Source: Marinisporobacter balticus (GTDB taxonomy: Bacteria; Bacillota; Clostridia; Peptostreptococcales; Thermotaleaceae). From it: DNA of 64,000 bases. Position 1 is the stretch's first letter. Each line of letters starts with the position of its first letter. Shown here piece by piece: positions 17,946-27,291 of this stretch. Location: NCBI RefSeq assembly GCF_004345705.1, contig NZ_SLWV01000007.1, positions 1-64,000 of the forward strand, in the 5' to 3' direction. The notes beneath the pieces are model-generated. The model did not search any database. It was not told the DNA's origin and worked only from the letters and a program-made list of their open reading frames with translations. The translations under genes were made by a program, and so were the position numbers.

Positions 17946-18986
17946 CTAATTATATAGCACATGTACTGATTTTTCATCAAAATCTAAATGGACGCAATCT
18001 CCAATATTCAATATTCTATTTCTTCTACGATTTAACACATCTACGATTATTTCATAGGTTTCAACTTTCACCTTATATCTATAGATGCTTCCTAAATTTT
18101 CGTGACCTATCACTTTTGCTTGGATCCCTTCATTTGTTAATTTTATTTCCTCTGGTCTTAATAGAGCTATAATATTTTTTATTTCTTCATCAAGTTTATC
18201 TATTTTAACTATTTTCCCAAATAGTTTAGCTATTTTTTCATTGTTTTCATCTTTTAGTACAGGGATCTCTATCAGATTTGCATGCCCTATAAAACTGGCT
18301 ACAAATGTATTTGCTGGTTTATAATATAGTTCATCTGGTTTTACAATTTGTTGAATTTCACCTTTATTCATCACTACAATTCTATCCGCTATAGCCAGTG
18401 CTTCTTTCTGATCATGTGTTACATATATACTTGTTATACCTATGTCCTTCTGAATTTTTCTTATTTCTTGCCGCATGCTTACCCGTAATTTTTCATCCAA
18501 ATTACTTAATGGTTCATCAAACAACAAAATATTTGGCTCCACAACGAGTGCCCTTGCAAGAGCTACCCGTTGCTTTTGTCCACCACTTAATTCTTGGATA
18601 TCCCTTTTTTCAAGACCACTTAACGCAACACGTTCAAGTAGAGATCTAACACGTTTTTCAATTTCACTTTTTGATCGTTTTCTTACCTTTAATCCATAAG
18701 CAATATTTTGCTCTACATTTAAATATGGAAATAGTGCATAATTTTGAAAAACCATGGCTGCATTTCTCTGCTGTGATGACCATGTAGTAACATCTTTTCC
18801 GTCAAAGAAAATTTTTCCACTATCCAATGGAACCAATCCTGCAATAATACGTAGTAAAGTTGTTTTTCCACATCCAGAAGGCCCTAATAATGCAACCAAT
18901 TCCCCTTGTTTCACTTCTAAAGATATATTCTTAACAGCAGCTACATCTCCATACTTCTTTATTATATTTTTTAATACGATTTCCAA
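17946..18986 (-). CDS. ABC transporter ATPase, Fe3+/organophosphate/polyamine uptake type
   Basis: 346 residues. Walker A GPSGCGKTTLLR, Q-loop MVFQNYALFPYL, signature LSGGQKQRVALARAL, Walker B ILLFDEPLSNLD and H-loop YVTHDQKEA, followed by a C-terminal TOBE-like beta domain (about 240-346). This architecture marks the FbpC/PotA/PhnT group of importers. It starts with TTG after GAGGGG and overlaps the end of the permease gene by 16 bases, so translation is coupled. Confidence 0.9.
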   Translation of the reverse strand: MEIVLKNIIKKYGDVAAVKNISLEVKQGELVALLGPSGCGKTTLLRIIAGLVPLDSGKIFFDGKDVTTWSSQQRNAAMVFQNYALFPYLNVEQNIAYGLKVRKRSKSEIEKRVRSLLERVALSGLEKRDIQELSGGQKQRVALARALVVEPNILLFDEPLSNLDEKLRVSMRQEIRKIQKDIGITSIYVTHDQKEALAIADRIVVMNKGEIQQIVKPDELYYKPANTFVASFIGHANLIEIPVLKDENNEKIAKLFGKIVKIDKLDEEIKNIIALLRPEEIKLTNEGIQAKVIGHENLGSIYRYKVKVETYEIIVDVLNRRRNRILNIGDCVHLDFDEKSVHVLYN

Positions 18987-20656
18987 ACCCCTCTACCCTC
19001 TTTCATTTTATGCCATAATGAACCTCCATAAAAAAGCACATAGAAAAAACCTAACATTATCAAACATAATAAGGATAACAATAACGCCATTGCAGAGGCT
19101 TCTCCCATAGCACTGCTCGTTATTATTTGAAATATCTGCTGTACCGCTACTTTATTTTTTGGCAATAGTAAAAATATGATTGCCCCTAATGTAGTCATTG
19201 TAGTCGAAAAATTCTTAAAAAACGAAGCAAAGAATGCATCTTTTAGCAAAGGCATTATTACGGTAAAAAATGTTTTTGTCTCACTTGCGCCTAAGTTATA
19301 TGCTGCTTTTTCTAAATCTGAATTCACATGTTTCAGTAATGCCGATCCTGCGCGTAGCCCTACATTCATATATCTAGCAATACATATAATATAGATAATG
19401 ATTTCAGTTCCCAACAACACAAGTGGTTTTATATCTTTTAAGATCCACCTACCCATCCCAAGTACAGGATACTTAAAAGTAACCAAATAGCTAATTCCAA
19501 ATAGTATTCCAGGAACAGCTGCTGGTAAAACTGCCATAAAGTCAACAAATGCTGCCATAGGTACTCTCTTATTGTGCAAAATATACGCGAGTACTACACC
19601 TATAAAAGATGATATAAATGCAACATAAGTAGCTAATTTGACACTATTTATAAAAGACGAAAAATCTCTTTTTAATATTGATTGGAAATGACTCAATGTA
19701 AACGTGTAATCATATCCCCATTGCTTTGTAAAAGCACCGATTATTATAAATGTGTATTTTAACAATACCAATCCAATAAAAAGAGAAGTAAAGAATATTA
19801 ATAAATATTTTGCATAGGGTTTTATTTCTTTATATTCAATATCTTTCGCGCCTACTTCATCTGTAAAATACGTTCGTTTCTGAATATAATATCGCTGTAA
19901 TACAAATGCAAATATACATGGAATTAATAAGAAAACCCCCGATATGGACGCCCCTTGCATATTATACATCCCTGTGATTTGAATATACATATCAGATGCT
20001 AATGTCTGAAAATCCCCTCCAATAATGAGTGGCGTACCAAAATCAGCCATGGATGCCAAAAACACTAATAGTGCTGTACTTGATATTTCAGGAATCATCA
20101 TAGGTAATGTGACTGTAAAAAACACTTTTTTCTCTTGCGCCCCTAAATTTCGCGCCGCTTCTTCTAACGAAATATCCATTTTCTCTATAACACTTGAAAT
20201 AAGTATATTTGCCAATGCGCCTAATCCTAAAACTTGTATAAATACAACACCTTTCCATCCATAGGGACTTATGTCTAAACCAAAGAATTGATGACTAATC
20301 AGACCACGTCTCCCAAATAGCATAATAAATGCAATACTTCCTACAAATGGTGGATGAATTAATGGCAATAATGAAAATATTCTCAGCATATTACGTCCTC
20401 TAAATTTTAGGCGTCTTAAAGTAAATGCTATGGTCATGCCACAACTTGTCGCAATGAATGTCACTACAAAAGAAATCACTAAGCTATTTTTTAAATAATA
20501 TAATGCTCTTTCAATATATTTGTATATAATTTCTATCTTGCATCCTAAATTCATTCCATATACTATAACACTTATTACTGGAATAAATGCAAAATATACT
20601 ATGAAAAATACCAATAAACAATATAATAATATAATAACCCCATTGTTCTTTTTCAC
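18971..20656 (-). CDS. ABC transporter permease with two fused membrane domains
   Basis: 561 residues with about 12 membrane helices, made of two BPD_transp_1 halves. Each carries the coupling EAA loop (first LEEAARNLGAQEKKVFFTVTLP, split here as about 200-221; second LEKAAYNLGASETKTFFTVIMP). Fused FbpB-type permeases of this size go with Fe3+, phosphonate or hexose-phosphate importers. I place the start at the GTG at 20656, with AAGGAG 9 bases upstream; a longer frame reaching 20719 would translate through a hairpin. Overlaps the ATPase gene. Confidence 0.88.
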   Translation of the reverse strand: MKKNNGVIILLYCLLVFFIVYFAFIPVISVIVYGMNLGCKIEIIYKYIERALYYLKNSLVISFVVTFIATSCGMTIAFTLRRLKFRGRNMLRIFSLLPLIHPPFVGSIAFIMLFGRRGLISHQFFGLDISPYGWKGVVFIQVLGLGALANILISSVIEKMDISLEEAARNLGAQEKKVFFTVTLPMMIPEISSTALLVFLASMADFGTPLIIGGDFQTLASDMYIQITGMYNMQGASISGVFLLIPCIFAFVLQRYYIQKRTYFTDEVGAKDIEYKEIKPYAKYLLIFFTSLFIGLVLLKYTFIIIGAFTKQWGYDYTFTLSHFQSILKRDFSSFINSVKLATYVAFISSFIGVVLAYILHNKRVPMAAFVDFMAVLPAAVPGILFGISYLVTFKYPVLGMGRWILKDIKPLVLLGTEIIIYIICIARYMNVGLRAGSALLKHVNSDLEKAAYNLGASETKTFFTVIMPLLKDAFFASFFKNFSTTMTTLGAIIFLLLPKNKVAVQQIFQIITSSAMGEASAMALLLSLLCLIMLGFFYVLFYGGSLWHKMKEGRGVWKSY

Positions 20657-20686
20657 TTTTATTCTCTCCTTAGCCAATATAACTAA

Positions 20687-20713
20687 AAGCTGGTGAATAT
20701 ACTTCACCAGCTT
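20687..20713 (-). terminator. Attenuating hairpin between binding-protein and permease genes
   Basis: AAGCTGGTGAA and TTCACCAGCTT form an 11-bp perfect stem with loop GTATA, then TT on the minus strand. Its position between the binding protein and permease suggests partial termination or mRNA end protection, giving more binding protein than permease. Confidence 0.7.
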
Positions 20714-20747
20714 GATCAATATTATATCAATATATTAGGTATACGCC

Positions 20748-21848
20748 TTACTTCGCTACATGCTTTTCCCACTCAGCTAATATTTCCTCACGTTTTTGTG
20801 CATTGGCTTGGAAATCTGTCATAAATAGCTTAATATCACTTATATCTACGATTCCTTTAGGAACCTCTACATCTGTACGGGCAACAGCGGCATTACGTAC
20901 TTTTGCTAAAGTTTCCATTCCTCTTTTTGAAAGAATCCAATCAACAAATACTTTCGATGCTTCTAAATTATTTGTTCCTTTTACAATTGCTACTGGTTGA
21001 GGCCACCAACCCGTTCCATCCTTTGGATAAATCAATTGAATATGCGCATTATTTTTCTCAAGCTCTCTATCTCCATTACTAGCATTAATACCAACAATCG
21101 CTTCTCCATTTACTACCATACGTGCAGGATCACTTCCCCTTGCCGTAAAAAATGGAACTTGCTCAATTAGTTTTTCGAGATATTTCCATCCCTCTTCATT
21201 TCCTTTTGTTTGTAAAATAGCACTGACAACATTGTATGCTGTTCCAGAAGATGCTGGATTTGGCATAGATACTTCACCTTTAAGTTCTTCTTGTAAAAGA
21301 TCTTCCCATGTTTCAGGCATTTTTAAACCTTTTTCTTCAATTAATTGTTTATTTACAACCCAATTCACTAAGGTTAATGATGTTCCATGCCAATAACCAT
21401 TTTTATCCTTCATAATTTCCTCTAAAGCATTGGCTTCTGGTGCCTGATACGCTACTAACAAGTCACTTTGAGCTGCATTAATAAATGTATCTGCACCTCC
21501 AGTAAACCAAATATCCGCAATATTCACGCCTGAATCTTTTTCATTTTTTAACCTTTGTAAAATTTCTCCATTTTTCATTGTTAAATTCTCAACTTTAATT
21601 CCTGTATCTTCTTGGAATTGATCTAAAACCAACCGAATCGTGTCCGTTACGCCATACATATTTAGCGTAACATCCTTCATCTTCTGCACATCATAATGAC
21701 TTGAAGACCATCCCAAATCATTCTCTATCGTTTTATTTTGAACCATTTCTTCAGAATCTGTATTCGTTGAATTCACTTCTTGTTTTTTACATCCACTAAA
21801 AGAAAAAATCATTAATACTGCTATGAGTCCTGCAATAATTTTTTTCAT
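20748..21848 (-). CDS. ABC transporter substrate-binding lipoprotein, Fe3+/organophosphate type
   Basis: 366 residues with a signal peptide ending in the lipobox FSGC. The mature part follows the FbpA/AfuA/PhnS layout: LNMYGVTDTIRLVLDQFQEDTG at the start of lobe 1, NIADIWFTGGADTF, and the hinge region with PETWEDLLQEELKGEVSMPNP. The class includes binders of ferric iron, 2-aminoethylphosphonate, hexose phosphates and polyamines, and the ligand is not fixed by sequence alone. First gene of the operon binding protein - permease - ATPase - PHP phosphoesterase. The ATG at 21848 is preferred to a TTG two codons upstream by spacing to GGGGA. Confidence 0.85.
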   Translation of the reverse strand: MKKIIAGLIAVLMIFSFSGCKKQEVNSTNTDSEEMVQNKTIENDLGWSSSHYDVQKMKDVTLNMYGVTDTIRLVLDQFQEDTGIKVENLTMKNGEILQRLKNEKDSGVNIADIWFTGGADTFINAAQSDLLVAYQAPEANALEEIMKDKNGYWHGTSLTLVNWVVNKQLIEEKGLKMPETWEDLLQEELKGEVSMPNPASSGTAYNVVSAILQTKGNEEGWKYLEKLIEQVPFFTARGSDPARMVVNGEAIVGINASNGDRELEKNNAHIQLIYPKDGTGWWPQPVAIVKGTNNLEASKVFVDWILSKRGMETLAKVRNAAVARTDVEVPKGIVDISDIKLFMTDFQANAQKREEILAEWEKHVAK

Positions 21849-21884
21849 ATTCAAATCCCCTTTTTTTACAACTTATCTGATTTT

Positions 21885-21913
21885 ATTTTATATTACGTAG
21901 TCCTTCGTGTCAA
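21885..21913 (-). promoter_or_regulatory. Sigma-A promoter of the ABC-PHP operon
   Basis: Minus strand TTGACA (21908-21913), 17-base spacer, TAAAAT (21885-21890), about 37 bases before the binding-protein start. The -35 box is perfect and the -10 box differs from consensus by one base. Confidence 0.75.
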
Positions 21914-21984
21914 TACATGAAGGTATTCTACAAAAATGTTCAAATATTGACATGCTAATCTATAGATAAATTCTATTTGACAAA

Positions 21985-22221
21985 TCTCACACCATTTTTT
22001 TCAATATTTCTATCTTCGCGCTCCCTATGTGCACTCTTCTTTAATCTCTATGGATAGGGCTAGTTCTACTAAGCGATCGTATATGAGGTCGATCCCATCA
22101 CAGGCCTTTTATAGCAAGTATCCCTTTAGATAAATCTATAAACATAGAACTCGCCCTTACTTGGAGAAAAGATAAATTCCTACCCAGGGTTTCACAAACA
22201 TTTATAGAACGATTTTTTCAA
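21985..22221. ncRNA. Candidate structured RNA, strand and class unresolved
   Basis: A block clearly richer in G and C than the flanking intergenic DNA. A 13-bp stem AGGGCTAGTTCTA (22056-22068) / TAGAACTCGCCCT (22145-22157, one mismatch) encloses two hairpins: GATCG..CGATC (about 22074-22094) and TTTATAG..CTATAAA (about 22108-22142, with inner TATC/GATA). Outside the main stem, CTTT..CTC / GAG..AAAG and CCCT / AGGG can extend it with bulges. Such nested pairing around a multibranch loop is typical of structured RNAs. It sits upstream of the promoter at 21885-21913, so it is more likely independent than a leader. I match it to no family with confidence; raiA-type and 6S-like RNAs are to be tested. 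Confidence 0.45.
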
Positions 22222-22286
22222 AAATTTTAGTACGCTATTTTTTTTAAAAAATTACTTATTGAAGTTTGGTTTATTATTCTAAATAA

Positions 22287-23096
22287 TCAGCCAATTCTCT
22301 GATTTCCTATATTTTCAAAGTTCTTCACTGAAAACACTGAACTTAAAAGTATTTTTGTATATGGATGTTTTGCTTCCTCTACAATATTTTGTCCTTCTAT
22401 CATTTCAACGATTTCTCCTTGATACATAACATATATTCTGTCACATATACTTTCTGCCAATGCCAAGTCATGGGTTATAAATACGTTTGAAAAATCCGTT
22501 TTTTCCTTTAACGCTAGTAAGAGATTAATGATTTGCTTTTGTATAGAAACATCAAGAGCAGAAGTACACTCATCACATATAATAATATCCGGCTTAATCC
22601 CAATCGCTCTAGCAATTACAACTCTCTGTAGCTGACCCCCACTTAATTCATTTGGATATTTTTTTATATAATCTTTATCAAGCCCTACCATATCAAGTAG
22701 TTCTTGCGCATATTCATATGCCTTTTTTTTATTCATCAATTTAAAATTAACAAATGGTTCAATCAAATACCCACCGATTGTCATTCTTGGACTAAATGTA
22801 TCTAAAGGACTCTGAAATATCATTTGCACATTTTTATAATGCGCTTTAAGCGCATCTCCTTGTAACTTTACTATATCTTTCCCTTTAAAAATGATTCTAC
22901 CTTGAGATACCTCTGTTAAATGCGCGATGATTCTTGCAAGTGTACTCTTCCCACAACCACTTTCTCCAACAATTCCTATACATTCCCCTTTTGCTAAAGT
23001 GATACTTACATCCTCTACAGCCTTGAAAATATCACCATCATTATCTCTAAAATGTTTATTCACATCTTTTAACTCAAGAATTGTATTTTGTTTCAT
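22287..23096 (-). CDS. ABC transporter ATPase, OppF/DppF/NikE type
   Basis: 269 residues with Walker A GESGCGKSTLAR, Q-loop MIFQSPLDTFSPRMTIG, signature LSGGQLQRVVIARAI, Walker B IIICDECTSALD and H-loop FITHDLALAESI. The Opp/Dpp/Nik ATPases are recognised by the STLAR and DPxxSxxPRM-like stretch. It begins 2 bases after the stop of the partner ATPase, and the two would form the heterodimeric motor of the five-gene importer. It is the last gene of the operon. Confidence 0.9.
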   Translation of the reverse strand: MKQNTILELKDVNKHFRDNDGDIFKAVEDVSITLAKGECIGIVGESGCGKSTLARIIAHLTEVSQGRIIFKGKDIVKLQGDALKAHYKNVQMIFQSPLDTFSPRMTIGGYLIEPFVNFKLMNKKKAYEYAQELLDMVGLDKDYIKKYPNELSGGQLQRVVIARAIGIKPDIIICDECTSALDVSIQKQIINLLLALKEKTDFSNVFITHDLALAESICDRIYVMYQGEIVEMIEGQNIVEEAKHPYTKILLSSVFSVKNFENIGNQRIG

Positions 23097-23098
23097 CG

Positions 23099-23884
23099 TT
23101 AAAATCCTTTCAGTTCTGGTATGGCAGCCAATAATTGCTTCGTGTATTCCATTTTAGGCTGTGTGATTACTTCTTTTTTAGTATCATTCTCTACTATTTC
23201 GCCCTGATTCATTACAATGATTCTATCTGACATATATGCAGCAACCCCTATATTATGTGTTACGATAATAATACTCGTATCAAAATTATTTCTAAGCGAT
23301 ATAAGTTCATTAACAATTTGTGCTTGCGTTTTTACATCAAGAGCACTCGTTGGTTCATCCGCTAGGATCAATTTTGGTTTCATCGCAAGCGCCATAGCAA
23401 TCGCAACTCTTTGTTTCATCCCACCACTTAATTGAAATGGATAAGCGTTCATGATCCTATCACTATCATCTAGATGCATTTTTTCAAGTATTGCTTTTGC
23501 TTGTATGATTGCCTCAGCTTTAGAAATATCTCTATGATTTCTAATGCTTTCAACAAATTGTTTCCCTATTTTTATGATTGGATTAAGATATGCGCCTGGG
23601 TTTTGAAAAATCATAGCAATTTCATTGTTACGAAGCTTTCTCCACGCTTCTTTATTGTATTTTCTGATATTTTTATCCTCGAATATAATATCACCAGAAA
23701 CCACTTCGGAGCTAGGCGCAAGGAGATTGATAATAGTTCTTATTAGCGTCGTCTTTCCACTCCCACTTTCTCCCACAATACCAATAATCTCTTTATATCC
23801 TACATCCATATTAATATTTTTAATAACATCTCCCTCACCGTCATATCTAACGGTGAGAGATTTAATTTCAAGTAGTTTACACAT
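23099..23884 (-). CDS. ABC transporter ATPase, OppD/DppD/NikD type
   Basis: 261 residues with Walker A GESGSGKTTLIR, Q-loop MIFQNPGAYLNPIIKIGKQF, signature LSGGMKQRVAIAMAL, Walker B LILADEPTSALD and H-loop IVTHNIGVAAYM. This is the D-type ATPase of peptide/nickel importers, though shorter than OppD and lacking the C-terminal iron-sulfur-like CxxxC region seen in many of them, a feature more like NikD. Cotranscribed with binding protein and permeases upstream. Confidence 0.9.
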   Translation of the reverse strand: MCKLLEIKSLTVRYDGEGDVIKNINMDVGYKEIIGIVGESGSGKTTLIRTIINLLAPSSEVVSGDIIFEDKNIRKYNKEAWRKLRNNEIAMIFQNPGAYLNPIIKIGKQFVESIRNHRDISKAEAIIQAKAILEKMHLDDSDRIMNAYPFQLSGGMKQRVAIAMALAMKPKLILADEPTSALDVKTQAQIVNELISLRNNFDTSIIIVTHNIGVAAYMSDRIIVMNQGEIVENDTKKEVITQPKMEYTKQLLAAIPELKGF

Positions 23885-23922
23885 TATTTTTCAAACTCCA
23901 TTCTGATTATAAAATCATATAA

Positions 23923-25494
23923 CTACTTTATTTTTACTCTATCATCTATATAATAGATTTCTGATATAAATCTATAGATTCCATCTACATTCTTTCTTGT
24001 CACGACTGTACCTTCTTGATAATATAAAAATAATGTAGCTACATCTTTCATCAAAATATCTGCACCTTTAACACCAAGTTGATCTCTACGCTGTTTATCA
24101 AGCGAACTATCTAAATCATCACAAACACGATCAATCTCTAGATTACTGTATTTACCATAATTCCCCGTACTCCCTGTTTTATAGCTAGATTCTATAAAAT
24201 ACTGTGGATCTGCTGTTGGTGCAGAAGTCCATCTCTCCCACAACAAATCAAAATCACCGTTTTTTGCCATGTTCGCATAATTTTCAACTTGTACAATTTC
24301 TAATCCTAACCCGATTTCCTTATATTGAGATTGCATCGCTATTCCTATATTATTCGCATCCTTACCATGATTCGTTCTAGAAACATATTTAAGTACAATA
24401 TTTTTTCCATCTATTTCTCTAATGCCATCTTCATCCGTATCAATAAATCCTGCTTGATCTAATAACTGATTTGCTTTATCAGGATCATATGAGTAATAAT
24501 CATTCCCTTTGTATCCAAAAGGAAGCATATCATTAAAAGGACCTTTAGCAGGTATACCGTTAACAATCTGCGTTGCATAGGTTTCTTTATCTATCCCATA
24601 GCAAAGCGCTTTTCTAAATTCTAAATTCTTCATATATGGCTTATCCATATTGATTCTTAATAAAAACACACGTAGATTTGGTCCCTTTTGTACAACAAAT
24701 TCATCATTGCCCTCAAATAAAGTTAAATCCTTTGCACCTATTTGCGCAGCAAAATCAATCTCACCAGATTGCAATGCCATCGTACGAGCAGAAGCATCTT
24801 GTATGTATTTTACATTAACAACATCTACGCCTATATCCCCACTCCAATGCTCTTTATGTTTTTCAAGTTTCATTCCTAAATCAGGATTAAACGCTACCAC
24901 TTTAAATGCCCCAGTAGTAATCGGTTTAAACTTGAAATTCTCATCATCAGCTACAGATGTATCTACGATTATAAATACAGTATCCGCTAAATTGTTAATC
25001 AATGTCGCATAAGGCTTTGTCGTCTTAATCGTCAACTTTTGACCTTCTGCTATAATAGATTCTACAGGAAACTTTACATCATCTCTATCAGATATTTCTA
25101 AAGCTCTCTCTATTGATGCCTTACAGGCGGCAGCATCTACAATATTTCCATTGTGAAACTTTACACCTTCTCTTATATTAAAAACTGTAGTCGTTTCATC
25201 TATTTGCTCATAGGACTCTGCAATCACAGGCTTAAATTTTAAATTTTCATCAAGCTGTACAAGATTTTCTCCTATCCCACAACGCGTCAACGCCCAACCA
25301 TTCCAACCTTCTGTAGGTTCAAGATTACTATCAAGCCAAAATATAGACATATTTAGCACTTTAGGATCTGCTTTTGTTTCTTCCGTTTGTTCTTCAGTCT
25401 CTTTAACATTTGAAGATTCTTCCTTTTTTTGTCCGCATCCAACAACTAAAAAACATAATAATATTACCATTACCATCGCTATAGTTTTTTTCAT
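23923..25494 (-). CDS. ABC transporter substrate-binding lipoprotein, peptide/nickel (SBP_bac_5) family
   Basis: 523 residues with a signal peptide and lipobox LVVGCGQ, a Glu/Thr-rich spacer, then the large SBP_bac_5 fold: GIGENLVQLDENLKFKPVIAESYEQIDETT near the start, FNIREGVKFHNGNIVDAAACKASIERAL, and LEFRKALCYGIDKETYATQIVNG in the middle. The family binds oligopeptides, nickel or cobalt chelates, and heme-like ligands. Because the operon leader carries a cobalamin riboswitch, I infer a role in cobalt, nickel or corrinoid-precursor uptake, but this is not shown by the protein itself. AAAGGAG precedes the ATG. Confidence 0.88.
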   Translation of the reverse strand: MKKTIAMVMVILLCFLVVGCGQKKEESSNVKETEEQTEETKADPKVLNMSIFWLDSNLEPTEGWNGWALTRCGIGENLVQLDENLKFKPVIAESYEQIDETTTVFNIREGVKFHNGNIVDAAACKASIERALEISDRDDVKFPVESIIAEGQKLTIKTTKPYATLINNLADTVFIIVDTSVADDENFKFKPITTGAFKVVAFNPDLGMKLEKHKEHWSGDIGVDVVNVKYIQDASARTMALQSGEIDFAAQIGAKDLTLFEGNDEFVVQKGPNLRVFLLRINMDKPYMKNLEFRKALCYGIDKETYATQIVNGIPAKGPFNDMLPFGYKGNDYYSYDPDKANQLLDQAGFIDTDEDGIREIDGKNIVLKYVSRTNHGKDANNIGIAMQSQYKEIGLGLEIVQVENYANMAKNGDFDLLWERWTSAPTADPQYFIESSYKTGSTGNYGKYSNLEIDRVCDDLDSSLDKQRRDQLGVKGADILMKDVATLFLYYQEGTVVTRKNVDGIYRFISEIYYIDDRVKIK

Positions 25495-25518
25495 TTTTAC
25501 GCTCCTTTTGTAATATAT

Positions 25519-26337
25519 TTATACATGTTTTGGATCAAGCAAATCTCTTACTGTATCCCCTAGTATATTAAATATTGATACTACAATAAATATTGCTACT
25601 CCTGGATATATTAATAACCAAGGGGCAGTTTGCATATAGGATCTACCTTCATTTAACATATTTCCCCATTCAGGTGTTGGAGACTGTACCCCTAACCCTA
25701 AAAATGACAAACCAGCAAGTGCTAACATCATCCCCCCAATATCCAAGGCTAATTGAACGATCAGCGGAGATATGATATTAGGAAGAATATAGTGCGTAAT
25801 CAGCTTTAGTTTTCCTGCACCTACCATTACTGCTGCATCTACATATTCTCTGTTTTTAATTCCCATTACCAAAACCCTTGTTAATCTAGCATACTTTGTC
25901 CACCAAATCACAGATAATGCTAATATCGTATTTCTCATCCCTGGACCTAAAATCCCAACGATCGCAATAGCAAATACGATATCTGGAAAAGAAAGTACCG
26001 TATCTGCTATTCTCATTATGGTCGTATCTATTATTCCACCAGCCATACCTGCAACGATCCCAATAATTAATCCAAAGATAAATATAAGACTCAAAAGTAA
26101 AAATGTCATTCCAAGAGATACTTTCGCGCCATATAATATCCTTGAATATACACATCTTCCTACTTGATCCGTACCAAATAGATACTTTTCACTCGGTTTT
26201 TCAAGAATATGGACAAAGTCTGTTTGGAGTGGATCATTCGGCGCAAATACAGGTGCAATAATCGCAAATACAATAGATAAAATAGCAATGGATAATATGA
26301 TTATAAAAAAAACTTTTATTCTTTTTCTACTTCTCAT
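25519..26337 (-). CDS. ABC transporter permease, OppC/DppC/NikC type
   Basis: 272 residues with about six membrane helices: the N-terminal helix is followed by FAPNDPLQTDFVHILEKPSEKYLFGTDQVGR, the DPxxxD-LFGTD element of C-type permeases, and an EAA loop near VDAAVMVGAGKLKLITHYILPN. Ends with GDTVRDLLDPKHV, also typical. The start at ATG 26337 (GGTGGTGAT upstream) overlaps the end of the partner permease gene by 11 bases. Confidence 0.9.
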   Translation of the reverse strand: MRSRKRIKVFFIIILSIAILSIVFAIIAPVFAPNDPLQTDFVHILEKPSEKYLFGTDQVGRCVYSRILYGAKVSLGMTFLLLSLIFIFGLIIGIVAGMAGGIIDTTIMRIADTVLSFPDIVFAIAIVGILGPGMRNTILALSVIWWTKYARLTRVLVMGIKNREYVDAAVMVGAGKLKLITHYILPNIISPLIVQLALDIGGMMLALAGLSFLGLGVQSPTPEWGNMLNEGRSYMQTAPWLLIYPGVAIFIVVSIFNILGDTVRDLLDPKHV

Positions 26338-27277
26338 CCATATCACCACCTATTATACTGACCCTAGGATCAAGTGTTTGAATCGTTATATCCACAATAA
26401 AATTAATGCTAACATATATTAATGTCATAAAAATAACGTAAGATTGTAGCAATGGATAATCCCTGTATGTTATAGCAGTTAATGCCATAGAGCCAAGGCC
26501 TGGCCATGAAAAAATATTTTCTACTATAACCGTTCCTCCTAAAAGAACTGCTACAGATAATCCTAAAAGAGTCACGATTCCCATAAGTGCATTCGGCAAA
26601 ATATGTTTGATAATGATTTTACTTTCTCTGATTCCTCTCGCTCTAGCACCTACTACATAATCTTGAGAATACTGTTCTAATATCGCTGCTCTTATCTGTC
26701 TTATATATCTTCCTATAAGTGGTATAGACAAAGTCAGTGCAGGTAAAATAACACTTTCTATCGCGTTAGGATCTGTTATCTTAAACCAATGGCATTTCAC
26801 TACAAAAAGATAAATCAATATAAGCCCTAACCAAAAGGTTGGAATAGATATCCCTACAAAAGAAATCCCTCTGATCATAATATCTACTACCGTATTCTTT
26901 TTAATGGATGATAAAATCCCTAAGCTAAGTGAAAAAACAATTAAAAATAGTAATGAAACAAGTGCTAACCTTACAGTCATATATAATCTTTGCGCTAAAA
27001 TATCTGCTACAGGCCCTCTCGTAGAATATGAATACCCGAAATCCCCAGACAACAAATTTTTAAGCCAATTTCCATACTGTACGATAAACGGATCATTCAG
27101 ACCCATCTCTTCTCTAGTTTGTTCCAATAGTTCTTCGGTTGGAACGATATCATGAGATGTAAGTATCATTTCAGCTGGATCACTCGGACTAATATAGGTA
27201 AGACCAAAGGTTAAAAATGATGCTAAAATCATAACAATCATCAACTGTAGCATTCTTCTAAACAAATAATTTTTCAT
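26327..27277 (-). CDS. ABC transporter permease, OppB/DppB/NikB type
   Basis: 316 residues, about six membrane helices. N-terminal YLFRRMLQLMIVMILASFLTF and SPSDPAEMIL, then LGLNDPFIVQYGNWLKNLLSGDFGYS, the standard B-type permease region, and the EAA loop DYVVGARARGIRESKIIIKHILPN. Ends with DITIQTLDPRVS. I take the ATG at 27277 as start, GGTGG being 7 bases upstream; a TTG at 27295 would overlap the stop of the MATE relic. First intact gene after the cobalamin riboswitch. Confidence 0.9.
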   Translation of the reverse strand: MKNYLFRRMLQLMIVMILASFLTFGLTYISPSDPAEMILTSHDIVPTEELLEQTREEMGLNDPFIVQYGNWLKNLLSGDFGYSYSTRGPVADILAQRLYMTVRLALVSLLFLIVFSLSLGILSSIKKNTVVDIMIRGISFVGISIPTFWLGLILIYLFVVKCHWFKITDPNAIESVILPALTLSIPLIGRYIRQIRAAILEQYSQDYVVGARARGIRESKIIIKHILPNALMGIVTLLGLSVAVLLGGTVIVENIFSWPGLGSMALTAITYRDYPLLQSYVIFMTLIYVSINFIVDITIQTLDPRVSIIGGDMDEK

Positions 27278-27291
27278 AATATATCCACCAC

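Noticed and set aside
21930..22010. Plus-strand TTGACA boxes upstream of the structured block
   Set aside because: Two -35-like boxes occur, but neither has a convincing -10 box at 16-18 bases, so a plus-strand promoter for the RNA is not claimed.
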